64,000 nt of DNA. Origin: Winogradskyella_A sp963966315. Lineage in GTDB: Bacteria; Bacteroidota; Bacteroidia; Flavobacteriales; Flavobacteriaceae. Below the pieces are notes generated by a model that worked only from the letters and a program-made list of their open reading frames with translations, was not told the origin of the DNA and ran no database searches. The DNA is taken from assembly GCA_963966315.1 (NCBI GenBank), contig CAWZYX010000002.1, forward strand, positions 37,914 through 101,913. The letters run 5' to 3'. Below are positions 45,938 to 53,378 of this stretch, in pieces; position 1 is the first letter of the stretch, and every line of letters begins with the position of its first letter. Both the position numbers and the translations under genes were made by a program.

Positions 45938-46660
45938 ATGAAGTCTTATTTCCTATACGCCATCTTATTATTAATATTAGTTTCTTGTATTTCAGACCCC
46001 GAAAAACCTCAACTGGATTACAACTCCTATGGTGTAGAGGACTTTCCAAGTGTAGAAGCAAATATTGTTTTTGTCAAAGGCGAAGGGGCGCAATTTGAAA
46101 AGATAAATAAGGTGATAGTAGACAGCACTCTCGCTTATTTGATGCAGGAGGAACCCGTAGACTCCATACAGGAAGCATTGGAAAAATTTGTGAAGAATTA
46201 CCAATCGTTTAAGAAGGATTTTCCGGAATCCGATCAGGTTTGGGAATTGTCTGTTGAGACCGAGGTGGTTTTTCAGACCGAAACCGTCATAACCTACTCC
46301 ATCAACACCTACTCCTACACAGGTGGCGCCCATGGCAATGACCATATTACATTGCTCAATTTTAATGCCTCCAATGGTGACCTAATTGGAATTTCTGATT
46401 TAATCAGAAAGCCCCGGGAATTTAAAGCCATTGCCAGACAAAAATTTATTGAATCTCAGAAAGCCACCAATGAATCGTTTCGTATGGAGGACTATTTCTT
46501 TGGCGAAGATTTTGAATTACCGGAAAATATGGGTTATAGCGAGGATGGCTTTGTACTACTTTACAATGTTTATGAAATCGCTTCCTATGCACAGGGATAT
46601 ACTGAATTTGCCATTCCATTCGAGGATTTAGACGGCATTCTAAAATTTAGTCCTTATTAG
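45938..46660 (+). CDS. DUF3298/DUF4163 domain lipoprotein (RsiV-like)
   Basis: A 240-residue lipoprotein. The start at 45938 gives MKSYFLYAILLLILVSC with the lipobox Cys at 17; an ATG 18 codons upstream would put a polar extension before the signal. The body contains the DUF4163/DUF3298 signature (TYSYTGGAHGNDHITLLNF) and the closing YTEFAIPFEDL segment. Homologues include the lysozyme-binding anti-sigma factor RsiV, but here no sigma factor gene is adjacent, so that role is not implied. Its last 14 bases overlap the end of the antiporter gene on the opposite strand. Confidence 0.85.
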   Translation: MKSYFLYAILLLILVSCISDPEKPQLDYNSYGVEDFPSVEANIVFVKGEGAQFEKINKVIVDSTLAYLMQEEPVDSIQEALEKFVKNYQSFKKDFPESDQVWELSVETEVVFQTETVITYSINTYSYTGGAHGNDHITLLNFNASNGDLIGISDLIRKPREFKAIARQKFIESQKATNESFRMEDYFFGEDFELPENMGYSEDGFVLLYNVYEIASYAQGYTEFAIPFEDLDGILKFSPY

Positions 46661-47900
46661 TTTGGGCAGTTAACTTTCTAATGATGGGTTCAACAGTTAA
46701 GCCCTGTCCCACGATTGATACGACGACCACCACATAGGTAATCACCAGAAACAATTCTCTGTGCATTTCCTTTGTTAAACTCAAGGCCAGAGCTATTGAA
46801 ATTCCACCTCTTAAGCCTCCCCAGGTCATTATGAGATTCGTTTTCGGAACAAAATCCAGCTTTTTTGCAAAAAACCTTACAGGTAGCCAAAGCGAAATGT
46901 AACGACATAATAAAATAAGTGGAATGGCCAGTAAGCCAGCATACAGGTAATTTTTACCAAAAGTGAGCACCAGCATTTCCATACCAATCATAACAAAAAG
47001 TATCGTATTTAATAATACGTCGATCAGTTCCCAGAATTTATCTACATAGGCTTCCGTTACCTCACTCATCGCAGCATTTCTGGCTTTGTCATTTCCTACC
47101 ATCAAACCGGCAGCAACCATGGCTAAAGGAGCAGACAAATGAAACTGATGAGCAAGGGCAGTACCTCCCATAACTGCAGCAAGCGTGAGAATGACCTCGA
47201 TCTCGTAGCTATCAATGGAGCGCATCAGGCGAAAGGTAATCCAGCCCAATCCCAGACCAAGTAAGAGTCCACCAATGACCTCCTGTCCAAAAAGCGTAAG
47301 AATATCGGAAAAATCCAACGGAACATTTGGCTGAGCTGCGATCGCATAAATAGTGAGGAATATCACTACCCCTACGCCATCGTTAAACAGGGATTCTCCT
47401 ACAATTTTTGTTTCCAGTTTCTTAGGAGCTCCTGCTTTTTTAAGAATTCCCAATACAGCAATGGGGTCTGTTGGTGAAATCAAGGCTCCAAAAAGTAGAC
47501 AATTAATATAGCTGACTTCAAATCCCATTGCACCCAAGACATAAAAAATGACGGTCCCAACCAGAAATGTCGATACTAGCACCCCAAAGGTAGCGAAAGC
47601 CAATATTGGACCCCTTTGCACCTTTAGTTGTGAGAAATTGGTATGTAAGGCCCCTGCAAAAAGCAAAAAGCTCAACATTATATCCAGCAACACGGTTTCA
47701 AAATCAATGCTTTGTATGAACTCCTTTTCTTTTATAAGCAGGGTGTTATCAAACTGTCCAATAAATAGAATAACAGCGGTAAAAACGATAGTGATGACCA
47801 TAAGTCCAATGGTAATTGGAAGCTTTAAAAACTTCACGTTGAGATATCCAAAAAGAGCGGATAAAACAATTAATACTGTAGCGATAGAGTAATAATCCAT
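46647..47900 (-). CDS. Sodium/proton antiporter, CPA1 (NhaP) family
   Basis: A 417-residue membrane protein with about twelve hydrophobic segments. The CPA1 core motifs are present: LFGALISPTDPIAVLGILK (helix 5 type TDP) and ESLFNDGVGVVIFLTIY (helix 6 ND pair that carries the ion). A later EIVLTLAAVMGGTALAHQFH-like region is the third signature. It should exchange Na+ (or K+) for H+ across the inner membrane, suiting a marine organism. The long cytoplasmic C-terminal domain of some NhaP proteins is absent. The 3' end overlaps the convergent lipoprotein gene by 14 bases. Confidence 0.92.
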   Translation of the reverse strand: MDYYSIATVLIVLSALFGYLNVKFLKLPITIGLMVITIVFTAVILFIGQFDNTLLIKEKEFIQSIDFETVLLDIMLSFLLFAGALHTNFSQLKVQRGPILAFATFGVLVSTFLVGTVIFYVLGAMGFEVSYINCLLFGALISPTDPIAVLGILKKAGAPKKLETKIVGESLFNDGVGVVIFLTIYAIAAQPNVPLDFSDILTLFGQEVIGGLLLGLGLGWITFRLMRSIDSYEIEVILTLAAVMGGTALAHQFHLSAPLAMVAAGLMVGNDKARNAAMSEVTEAYVDKFWELIDVLLNTILFVMIGMEMLVLTFGKNYLYAGLLAIPLILLCRYISLWLPVRFFAKKLDFVPKTNLIMTWGGLRGGISIALALSLTKEMHRELFLVITYVVVVVSIVGQGLTVEPIIRKLTAQTNKD

Positions 47901-48014
47901 AAGACAAGAAACCTGTTTATTGCTGTTCTAGTTTAGTATATATTTAAGGAAGTTAACTGATTAACCATTACCTTGCGGCATAAAATTAGTGCAATAAAAC
48001 GATTCCCCGCTAGA

Positions 48015-48371
48015 ATGAAAAAAATTTACTTCTTAAGCAGTTGCAGCACCTGCTCCAGAATCATGAATTCCTTAAACCTGGATAGTAGTTTTGAACAACA
48101 GGACATAAAAATTGAGCCTCTGAACGAAGTACAGCTTGAAGAGCTGCACCAACTGTCAGGAAGTTACGAAGCGTTGTTTAACAAAAGAGCTCAGCTGTAT
48201 AAAGAGCGCCAGTTAAAAAACCGAGAGCTTCATGAAACAGATTATAAGGTACTTCTCCTTGAACACTATACTTTTTTAAAACGTCCTGTTTTTGTGATCG
48301 GTGAGCAGATTTTCATTGGCAATAGCAAAGCAACGATAGAGGCCCTTGAAAAACGGTTAAATGAACAGTAG
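48015..48371 (+). CDS. ArsC/Spx-like thioredoxin-fold protein
   Basis: A 118-residue member of the arsenate reductase/Spx family. The ATG at 48015 is used because MKKIYFLSSCSTCSRIMNSL places the redox CSTC motif at the normal distance; an upstream in-frame start adds 14 basic, unlike residues. The conserved FLKRPVFVIGEQIFIG stretch near the C-terminus is the usual RP-hh motif. Flavobacterial homologues are generally annotated arsenate reductase family, but no ars operon genes are nearby. The arsenate role is doubtful; Spx-like or glutaredoxin-like chemistry is equally possible. It overlaps the next gene by 11 bases. Confidence 0.85.
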   Translation: MKKIYFLSSCSTCSRIMNSLNLDSSFEQQDIKIEPLNEVQLEELHQLSGSYEALFNKRAQLYKERQLKNRELHETDYKVLLLEHYTFLKRPVFVIGEQIFIGNSKATIEALEKRLNEQ

Positions 48372-49269
48372 AAAGACCGCTTTAGTAGCCTTGTTTATGG
48401 TTCAGCTACTATATGGTCTCAACTATACCTTTGCCAAAACGGCCATTAATCAGGGGTTTGTAAAGCCTTTTGCCTTTGTCATTCTAAGGGTGGTTGGCGC
48501 TGCAGTCCTGTTCTGGCTACTCGGCTTGTTTCTACCTAAAGAGAAGATTGAAAAACGCGACTTCATAAGGTTTTTGGTGGCCGCTGTATTTGGAGTGTTT
48601 ATCAATATGATGCTGTTTTTGAAAGGTTTGGAGTTAACAAGTCCAATTCACGCCTCTTCCATCATGACCATTGTTCCTGTTATCATTCTCATCCTTTCGC
48701 ATTTTATTCTGAAAGAATCGATCACTCCTACCAAACTGGCAGGAGTTATTATGGCTTTTGCCGGTGCATTGGTACTAACCATTTACGGTAAATCCATAAG
48801 GGCAGCAGACAATGTGGTACTGGGGAATATTTTTATTTTTATCAATGCGGTATCCTACAGCATTTACGTGATTCTCATCAAACAACTCACCGCCAAATAC
48901 CACCCGTTGACCTTTATCAAATGGTTGTTTTTATTCGGAACAGTACTGGTTTTCCCTTTTGGATATACCGATCTGAAGGCTATTGATTTGGCGACTTATA
49001 CACCTTACGCGTATTTCAGTATTGGGTTTGTTGTGATCGGGGCCACTTTTGGCACCTACTTACTCAATCCACTTGCATTAAGTAAACTTAAAGCCTCAAC
49101 GGTTGGAGCTTTTATTTATTTGCAACCTGCCATCGCCGGTCTCTTCGCTGTGCTTATGGGTGCAGATTCGATAGATCTGATAAAGCTCACAGCCATGCTC
49201 ATCATCTTTACCGGCGTTTATCTGGTCAGTTTTCAGACTAAAAAAGCTCCTCTGGATTCAAAGACTTAG
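48361..49269 (+). CDS. DMT-superfamily (EamA) transporter
   Basis: A 302-residue membrane protein with ten hydrophobic helices in two EamA repeats (first repeat from LVALFMVQLLYGLNYTFAK; second from VLGNIFIFINAVSYSIYVILI). EamA exporters move amino acids, nucleotides or other metabolites; the substrate is unknown. It starts 11 bases inside the ArsC-like gene, so translation is coupled. Its last 32 bases overlap the thioesterase gene on the other strand. Confidence 0.92.
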   Translation: MNSRKTALVALFMVQLLYGLNYTFAKTAINQGFVKPFAFVILRVVGAAVLFWLLGLFLPKEKIEKRDFIRFLVAAVFGVFINMMLFLKGLELTSPIHASSIMTIVPVIILILSHFILKESITPTKLAGVIMAFAGALVLTIYGKSIRAADNVVLGNIFIFINAVSYSIYVILIKQLTAKYHPLTFIKWLFLFGTVLVFPFGYTDLKAIDLATYTPYAYFSIGFVVIGATFGTYLLNPLALSKLKASTVGAFIYLQPAIAGLFAVLMGADSIDLIKLTAMLIIFTGVYLVSFQTKKAPLDSKT

Positions 49270-49729
49270 GCACCACACCGTGTTTACGAGTGTCTTCTCT
49301 GGTAAGTATTTTAAACCCATTGGATTTTGGAAATTGTATAGCGAGATGCATTAAATTTTCCGGCAATGCCGTTAGCTTACGCGTTTTTGTGTTGATCCAG
49401 GCGCCAAGCATTTTGCAGTGTGCCAAATGTTCTCCCTTATGATTGTAAAAATTGTGGTCAAAGCTAAAGAACATCCCATCTTCACTCAGGCCCGATATTT
49501 CTATGGTAACCGTAATAGGTGTCCCCAGAAAGGACTCTTTAAAATAATACATATGCTCGTAAAAGACCACCGGGCCAAGTGCCTGTTCCTTGATGGTCTT
49601 CATACTAAAGCCGTGATCGCTAAAGAAGGCCATACGGGCATGGCTCATAAAATTGGTGTAGGCAGAATTGGCCAGATGGGCATTAGCATCTACATCGCTC
49701 CATCTTATTTCAAATTGTTTGGTGTACAT
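49238..49729 (-). CDS. Acyl-CoA thioesterase, hotdog fold (YbgC/FadM type)
   Basis: A 163-residue 4-hydroxybenzoyl-CoA-thioesterase-type protein. The catalytic segment is EIRWSDVDANAHLANSAY (Asp near residue 13, then the buried helix). ALGPVVFYEHMYYFKESFLG and a later FDHNFYNHKGEHLAHCKM fit the hotdog sheet and helix. It probably hydrolyses acyl-CoA or acyl-carrier thioesters in the cytoplasm; chain specificity is not visible. A minus-strand TATTTTTG element is at 49747-49754. The 3' end overlaps the DMT transporter gene by 32 bases. Confidence 0.88.
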   Translation of the reverse strand: MYTKQFEIRWSDVDANAHLANSAYTNFMSHARMAFFSDHGFSMKTIKEQALGPVVFYEHMYYFKESFLGTPITVTIEISGLSEDGMFFSFDHNFYNHKGEHLAHCKMLGAWINTKTRKLTALPENLMHLAIQFPKSNGFKILTREDTRKHGVVPKSLNPEELF

Positions 49730-49746
49730 TTCTTACTGTTGAAGTG

Positions 49747-49754
49747 CAAAAATA
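49747..49754 (-). promoter_or_regulatory. Bacteroidota -7 promoter element for the thioesterase
   Basis: TATTTTTG on the minus strand, 17 bases upstream of the thioesterase ATG. No clear -33. Confidence 0.4.
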
Positions 49755-49821
49755 AGAATTCTCCTCCTTGAGCCAAGGGCGATATAAGTGGAAGAATAAG
49801 ATGCTTCCTGTCCCAATTTTG

Positions 49822-49829
49822 TACATTTG
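49822..49829 (+). promoter_or_regulatory. Bacteroidota -7 promoter element for yicC-gmk-nadD
   Basis: TACATTTG matches TAnnTTTG and is 21 bases before the yicC start. No clear -33 element is visible. Confidence 0.5.
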
Positions 49830-49850
49830 CTCTTTAATCATTTGAGATTC

Positions 49851-50708
49851 ATGATACAGTCAATGACGGGGTATGGAAAAACAATTTTACAGCTGCCCAC
49901 CAAAAAGATTTCCATAGAAATAAAATCTTTGAATAGTAAAAATTTAGATGTCAACGCCCGCATGCCATCTGCCTATCGTGTAAAAGAACTCGAGATCAGA
50001 AAACGCATTGCCAACCGCCTTAAACGGGGCAAGGCAGACTTTTCATTGTATGTTGATCTGACAGGGGAAGAAACTTCTTCCAGCATCAACAAAACGATTG
50101 TACGCTCGTATATGAATCAATTGAGTGAGCTCTCTACTGCCTCTGAAAGTGAGTTATTACAAATGGCCATCAGACTTCCTGACGCCATTAACACGGAACA
50201 CGACGATGTGGATGAAGACGAATGGGCAATTCTCTCTCAGGGGATTGACGACACCCTCGACAAGATCATCACCTACCGAAAAGACGAAGGGCAAATTTTG
50301 AAACAGGACTTTGAGGAACGCATTCTGGTGTTGGAAGAGTTGCTTCAAAAAGTTGAAGAAATTGATCCGGATCGCATCAAACAAGTTCGTGAAAAGCTCG
50401 AAAAAGGAATTAGTGAGATCAAGGAAAAGGTGGACGAAAACCGATTTGAACAGGAACTTATTTATTACATTGAAAAATTTGACATCACTGAGGAAAAGGT
50501 GCGATTAAAAAACCATCTGCAGTATTTTTCAAAAGCCCTGAACACTAATGATTCCAATGGGAAGAAGCTCGGGTTCATCTGTCAGGAAATAGGCAGAGAG
50601 ATCAACACCATTGGATCCAAAGCCAATTATGCCCCCATGCAACAACTAGTGGTTCAAATGAAAGACGAGCTGGAAAAAATAAAAGAGCAACTGTTAAACG
50701 TCCTTTAA
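49851..50708 (+). CDS. yicC: YicC family endoribonuclease
   Basis: A 285-residue YicC protein, a family shown in E. coli to take part in RNA cleavage and sRNA turnover. The ATG at 49851 is chosen because it gives MIQSMTGYGKT, the conserved N-terminus; an in-frame ATG eight codons upstream lies inside the promoter. The middle contains SLNSKNLDVNARMPS, and the C-terminal DUF1732 region has KKLGFICQEIGREINTIGSK. It heads a tight run with gmk (9-base gap) and nadD (2-base gap); yicC-gmk adjacency is widespread in bacteria. Confidence 0.95.
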   Translation: MIQSMTGYGKTILQLPTKKISIEIKSLNSKNLDVNARMPSAYRVKELEIRKRIANRLKRGKADFSLYVDLTGEETSSSINKTIVRSYMNQLSELSTASESELLQMAIRLPDAINTEHDDVDEDEWAILSQGIDDTLDKIITYRKDEGQILKQDFEERILVLEELLQKVEEIDPDRIKQVREKLEKGISEIKEKVDENRFEQELIYYIEKFDITEEKVRLKNHLQYFSKALNTNDSNGKKLGFICQEIGREINTIGSKANYAPMQQLVVQMKDELEKIKEQLLNVL

Positions 50709-50717
50709 GACTGACAC

Positions 50718-51290
50718 ATGGATAAAGGTAAACTAATCGTGTTTTCTGCTCCTTCCGGTTCGGGGAAAACAACCATTGTACGTCATTTGCTCAACTGTCC
50801 GGAATTGAATCTGGAATTTTCCATTTCGGCCACCTCGCGTGAAAAAAGAGGCAAGGAGCAGGATGGAAAAGATTATTACTTTCTGAGCCTCGAGGAGTTT
50901 AAAGACAAGATCAGAAATAACGAATTCCTGGAATGGGAGGAGGTGTATAGAGACAACTTTTACGGCACCCTTAAATCTGAAGTGGAACGCATTTGGGCTA
51001 AAGGCAAGGACGTTATTTTTGATATTGATGTCACCGGAGGCTTACGCATCAAGAAAAAATTTCCCAAAGAAACGCTGGCCATCTTTGTGAAACCACCCAA
51101 TCTCAATGAGCTCATTAGAAGACTCAAGGAACGTGGTGAGGAAAGTGAGGATAAAATAAATATGCGCGTCTCCAAAGCTCCGGTTGAGTTAGCAACTGCT
51201 CCTCAGTTTGATGAGATCGTGGTAAACTCAGAATTGGATCAGGCCTTGAAAGATGCCTATGCACTTGTTTCCAAATTTATTAGTTCATAA
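50718..51290 (+). CDS. gmk: Guanylate kinase
   Basis: Phosphorylates GMP to GDP. The 190-residue length is normal. The P-loop is SAPSGSGKTT (residues 10-19). The GMP-binding segment SATSREKRGKEQDGKDYYF follows, then FLEWEEVYRDNFYGT, and IFDIDVTGG is the Walker-B-like core. The lid has RLKERGEESE. It lies in an operon with yicC and nadD. Confidence 0.98.
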   Translation: MDKGKLIVFSAPSGSGKTTIVRHLLNCPELNLEFSISATSREKRGKEQDGKDYYFLSLEEFKDKIRNNEFLEWEEVYRDNFYGTLKSEVERIWAKGKDVIFDIDVTGGLRIKKKFPKETLAIFVKPPNLNELIRRLKERGEESEDKINMRVSKAPVELATAPQFDEIVVNSELDQALKDAYALVSKFISS

Positions 51291-51292
51291 CA

Positions 51293-51871
51293 ATGAAGAT
51301 CGGTCTGTTTTTTGGCACCTTCAATCCTATTCATGTAGGGCATCTGAGCATTGCCAACTACATTGTAGAACACAGTGATCTCAATGAGGTCTGGCTAGTG
51401 GTAACCCCGCTTAGTCCCTTCAAAAAGAAAAGTAGTTTGCTCGACAACCACCAGCGACTCGAAATGGTTTATCGTGCCACTGAAGACTACCCCAAGCTCA
51501 GACCCAGCGATATTGAGTTTAATCTTCCAGAGCCGCACTTCACCATTCATACCCTGGTCTATCTTCAGGAAAAATTTCCACAGCACAGTTTTGCCCTTAT
51601 CATGGGTGAAGACAACCTTAGTAGTTTCCATAAATGGAAAAACTACGAACAGATCCTCGAGGAACACGATATTTATGTGTACCCCAGAATTAATACTAAA
51701 CCTCCCAAAGAGGAGTTCATCGATCACCCTAGAATAGTTAAAGTGAACGCACCGATTATTGGGATCTCCTCGACCTTGATTAGAAATGACCTGAAGGACG
51801 GAAAAAATATAAGACCCATGTTGCCTCATAAGGTATGGGAATATCTCGATGAAATGAACTTTTACAGGTAG
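51293..51871 (+). CDS. nadD: Nicotinate-nucleotide adenylyltransferase
   Basis: Adenylates nicotinate mononucleotide in NAD synthesis. The 192-residue protein has the nucleotidyltransferase HxGH motif in FFGTFNPIHVGHLSIA, the VVTPLSPFKKK loop, IMGEDNLSSFHKWKN, and the C-terminal ISSTLIRN (ISSTxIR) motif. It begins 2 bases after gmk. It converges with yraN, 23 bases away. Confidence 0.97.
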   Translation: MKIGLFFGTFNPIHVGHLSIANYIVEHSDLNEVWLVVTPLSPFKKKSSLLDNHQRLEMVYRATEDYPKLRPSDIEFNLPEPHFTIHTLVYLQEKFPQHSFALIMGEDNLSSFHKWKNYEQILEEHDIYVYPRINTKPPKEEFIDHPRIVKVNAPIIGISSTLIRNDLKDGKNIRPMLPHKVWEYLDEMNFYR

Positions 51872-51894
51872 TTCGAATTTCTATTCCCGAGGCA

Positions 51895-52254
51895 TTAAAA
51901 ATGATAAAAGGCATCTTTTAAATGCTCAATTCTTAACTCGTCCTTGTTTTTAACGATGGCAATAATGTCGAAACGCACTTCAAGGTCCAGGGCTTCCTCG
52001 TTGATGTAGGCATCAACCGCTTTAACCAGATTTTTAATCTGTTTAGGTTTGACAAAGTCCTGCGGGTTCCCAAAATCATCGGTTGATCGCGTCTTGACTT
52101 CAACAATGGCCAGAATATCCTCTTTCTGAGCCAGAATATCAATTTCGGCCTTATCGTATCTGAAGTTCCTGGACCTGATCTGATATCCGTGTTCTTTAAG
52201 GAAGTTTACCGCCAGATCTTCGCCTTCCTTACCTAGTTGGTTGTGTTGGGCCAT
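51895..52254 (-). CDS. yraN: UPF0102 (YraN) nuclease-fold protein
   Basis: A 119-residue protein of the UPF0102 family, with a restriction-endonuclease-like fold. The signature is GKEGEDLAVNFLKEHGYQIR at the N-terminus, then RNFRYDKAEIDILAQ (Asp of the PD-like motif) and IVEVKTRS (the E-x-K motif). Metal-binding residues are thus intact. Its biological role is not established. It follows the LD-carboxypeptidase gene by 14 bases on the same strand. Confidence 0.93.
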   Translation of the reverse strand: MAQHNQLGKEGEDLAVNFLKEHGYQIRSRNFRYDKAEIDILAQKEDILAIVEVKTRSTDDFGNPQDFVKPKQIKNLVKAVDAYINEEALDLEVRFDIIAIVKNKDELRIEHLKDAFYHF

Positions 52255-52268
52255 GCTATGAAAATCAA

Positions 52269-53276
52269 CTAGTCTAAAAAGTTAACCGATGCATTGGTTT
52301 TGGTGACCTTTAATTCAATGCTTCTTCCTAAAATGAGCGCCCGGTTGTCCTGTTCATGACCCGCCGGCATATTGAAAGCAATGGGAAAATCGTACTCCGC
52401 AAGTGCATCGATGATAAGTTCTTCAACAGAACTCCCCCACTTGGTGGTGTTCTTCCTCAGTTTGCTCATGTCGCCAACGATGAGCCCTGCACACTGCTCA
52501 AAATAGCCTGCTCGCTTCAAACTCTGAAGCATTCGATCAATGTGGTACTTGTACTCCCCGATCTCTTCTATAAAAAGAATCTTTCCATGGGTATCAATAC
52601 TGGTCTCAGATCCCAGCATAGTATGCAGGATGGTCAAATTACCCCCTACCAGCTGCCCCTGTGCCTCACCTGCCCTGTTAAAGGTTGATCCTTCTAACTG
52701 ATAGCTTAGGGCATTCCCAAAAACAGCATTCTTAAACGTACTGATACTGGTTTTTATTTCATCAGGAGGGTCTGACAGACTGGTACACATTAAGGCATGA
52801 ATGGATTGGTACCCCTCATTATGCACTTGATTGTGCAGAGCAGTAATATCGCTATAGCCAATGATCCATTTGGGCCTTTCTTTAAACCTCGAATAATTCA
52901 ATTTATCAAGTATTCTTACAGTCCCATACCCCCCGCGGGCACACCAGATGGCACTAATATTGGGGTCGTCCATAACCCTCTGCAAGTCTGAGGCGCGCTG
53001 CTGGTCTGTTCCTGCAAAATGGTGATTCTGTTCAAAAATATGATCTCCCACCTGCACCTTGAGTCCCCATGACTCGAGCAGTGATTTTGCTTTATTGATT
53101 TCACCCTCTCTGCTTTTTAAGATTCCGGAAGGAGCCACTATGGCTACCGTGTCTCCCGCTTTGAGGTAGGGCGGCTGGCTAAGACTAGAACGCTTCATGT
53201 ATTCGGTTTTTTGATAGGTTTGACTGTAATTAACCCCACTGAATAGCAAGACGACTATTGCGAATATGGTTCTCAT
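52269..53276 (-). CDS. Exported LD-carboxypeptidase (peptidase family S66)
   Basis: A 335-residue S66 peptidase that trims the tetrapeptide of murein turnover products. A cleavable signal peptide is visible (MRTIFAIVVLLFSGVNYSQ), so the enzyme should act in the periplasm, whereas E. coli LdcA is cytoplasmic. An internal Met at residue 27 would give a cytoplasmic form, but the upstream start with a clean signal is preferred. Core motifs are VAIVAPSG, CARGGYGTVRILDKL, GYSDITALHN (nucleophile Ser), FIEEIGEYKYHIDRML (Glu) and NMPAGHEQDN (His). It is divergent from metG. Confidence 0.9.
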   Translation of the reverse strand: MRTIFAIVVLLFSGVNYSQTYQKTEYMKRSSLSQPPYLKAGDTVAIVAPSGILKSREGEINKAKSLLESWGLKVQVGDHIFEQNHHFAGTDQQRASDLQRVMDDPNISAIWCARGGYGTVRILDKLNYSRFKERPKWIIGYSDITALHNQVHNEGYQSIHALMCTSLSDPPDEIKTSISTFKNAVFGNALSYQLEGSTFNRAGEAQGQLVGGNLTILHTMLGSETSIDTHGKILFIEEIGEYKYHIDRMLQSLKRAGYFEQCAGLIVGDMSKLRKNTTKWGSSVEELIIDALAEYDFPIAFNMPAGHEQDNRALILGRSIELKVTKTNASVNFLD

Positions 53277-53293
53277 AAAACTTTATGTTGATT

Positions 53294-53305
53294 GCCCGGC
53301 CGGGC
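53294..53305. repeat. GC-rich 12-base palindrome in the LD-carboxypeptidase/metG gap
   Basis: GCCCGGCCGGGC is a perfect self-complementary 12-mer in otherwise AT-rich DNA between divergent genes. It could be a protein-binding site; nothing confirms this. Confidence 0.4.
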
Positions 53306-53349
53306 TCAGGTAAATGTACATTTTTTTTCTGTTTAGCTGATGGAATCAC

Positions 53350-53357
53350 TAATTTTG
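53350..53357 (+). promoter_or_regulatory. Bacteroidota -7 promoter element for metG
   Basis: TAATTTTG matches TAnnTTTG, 21 bases before the metG ATG; no clear -33. Confidence 0.5.
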
Positions 53358-53378
53358 TCCCCTTAACAAACATCACCG

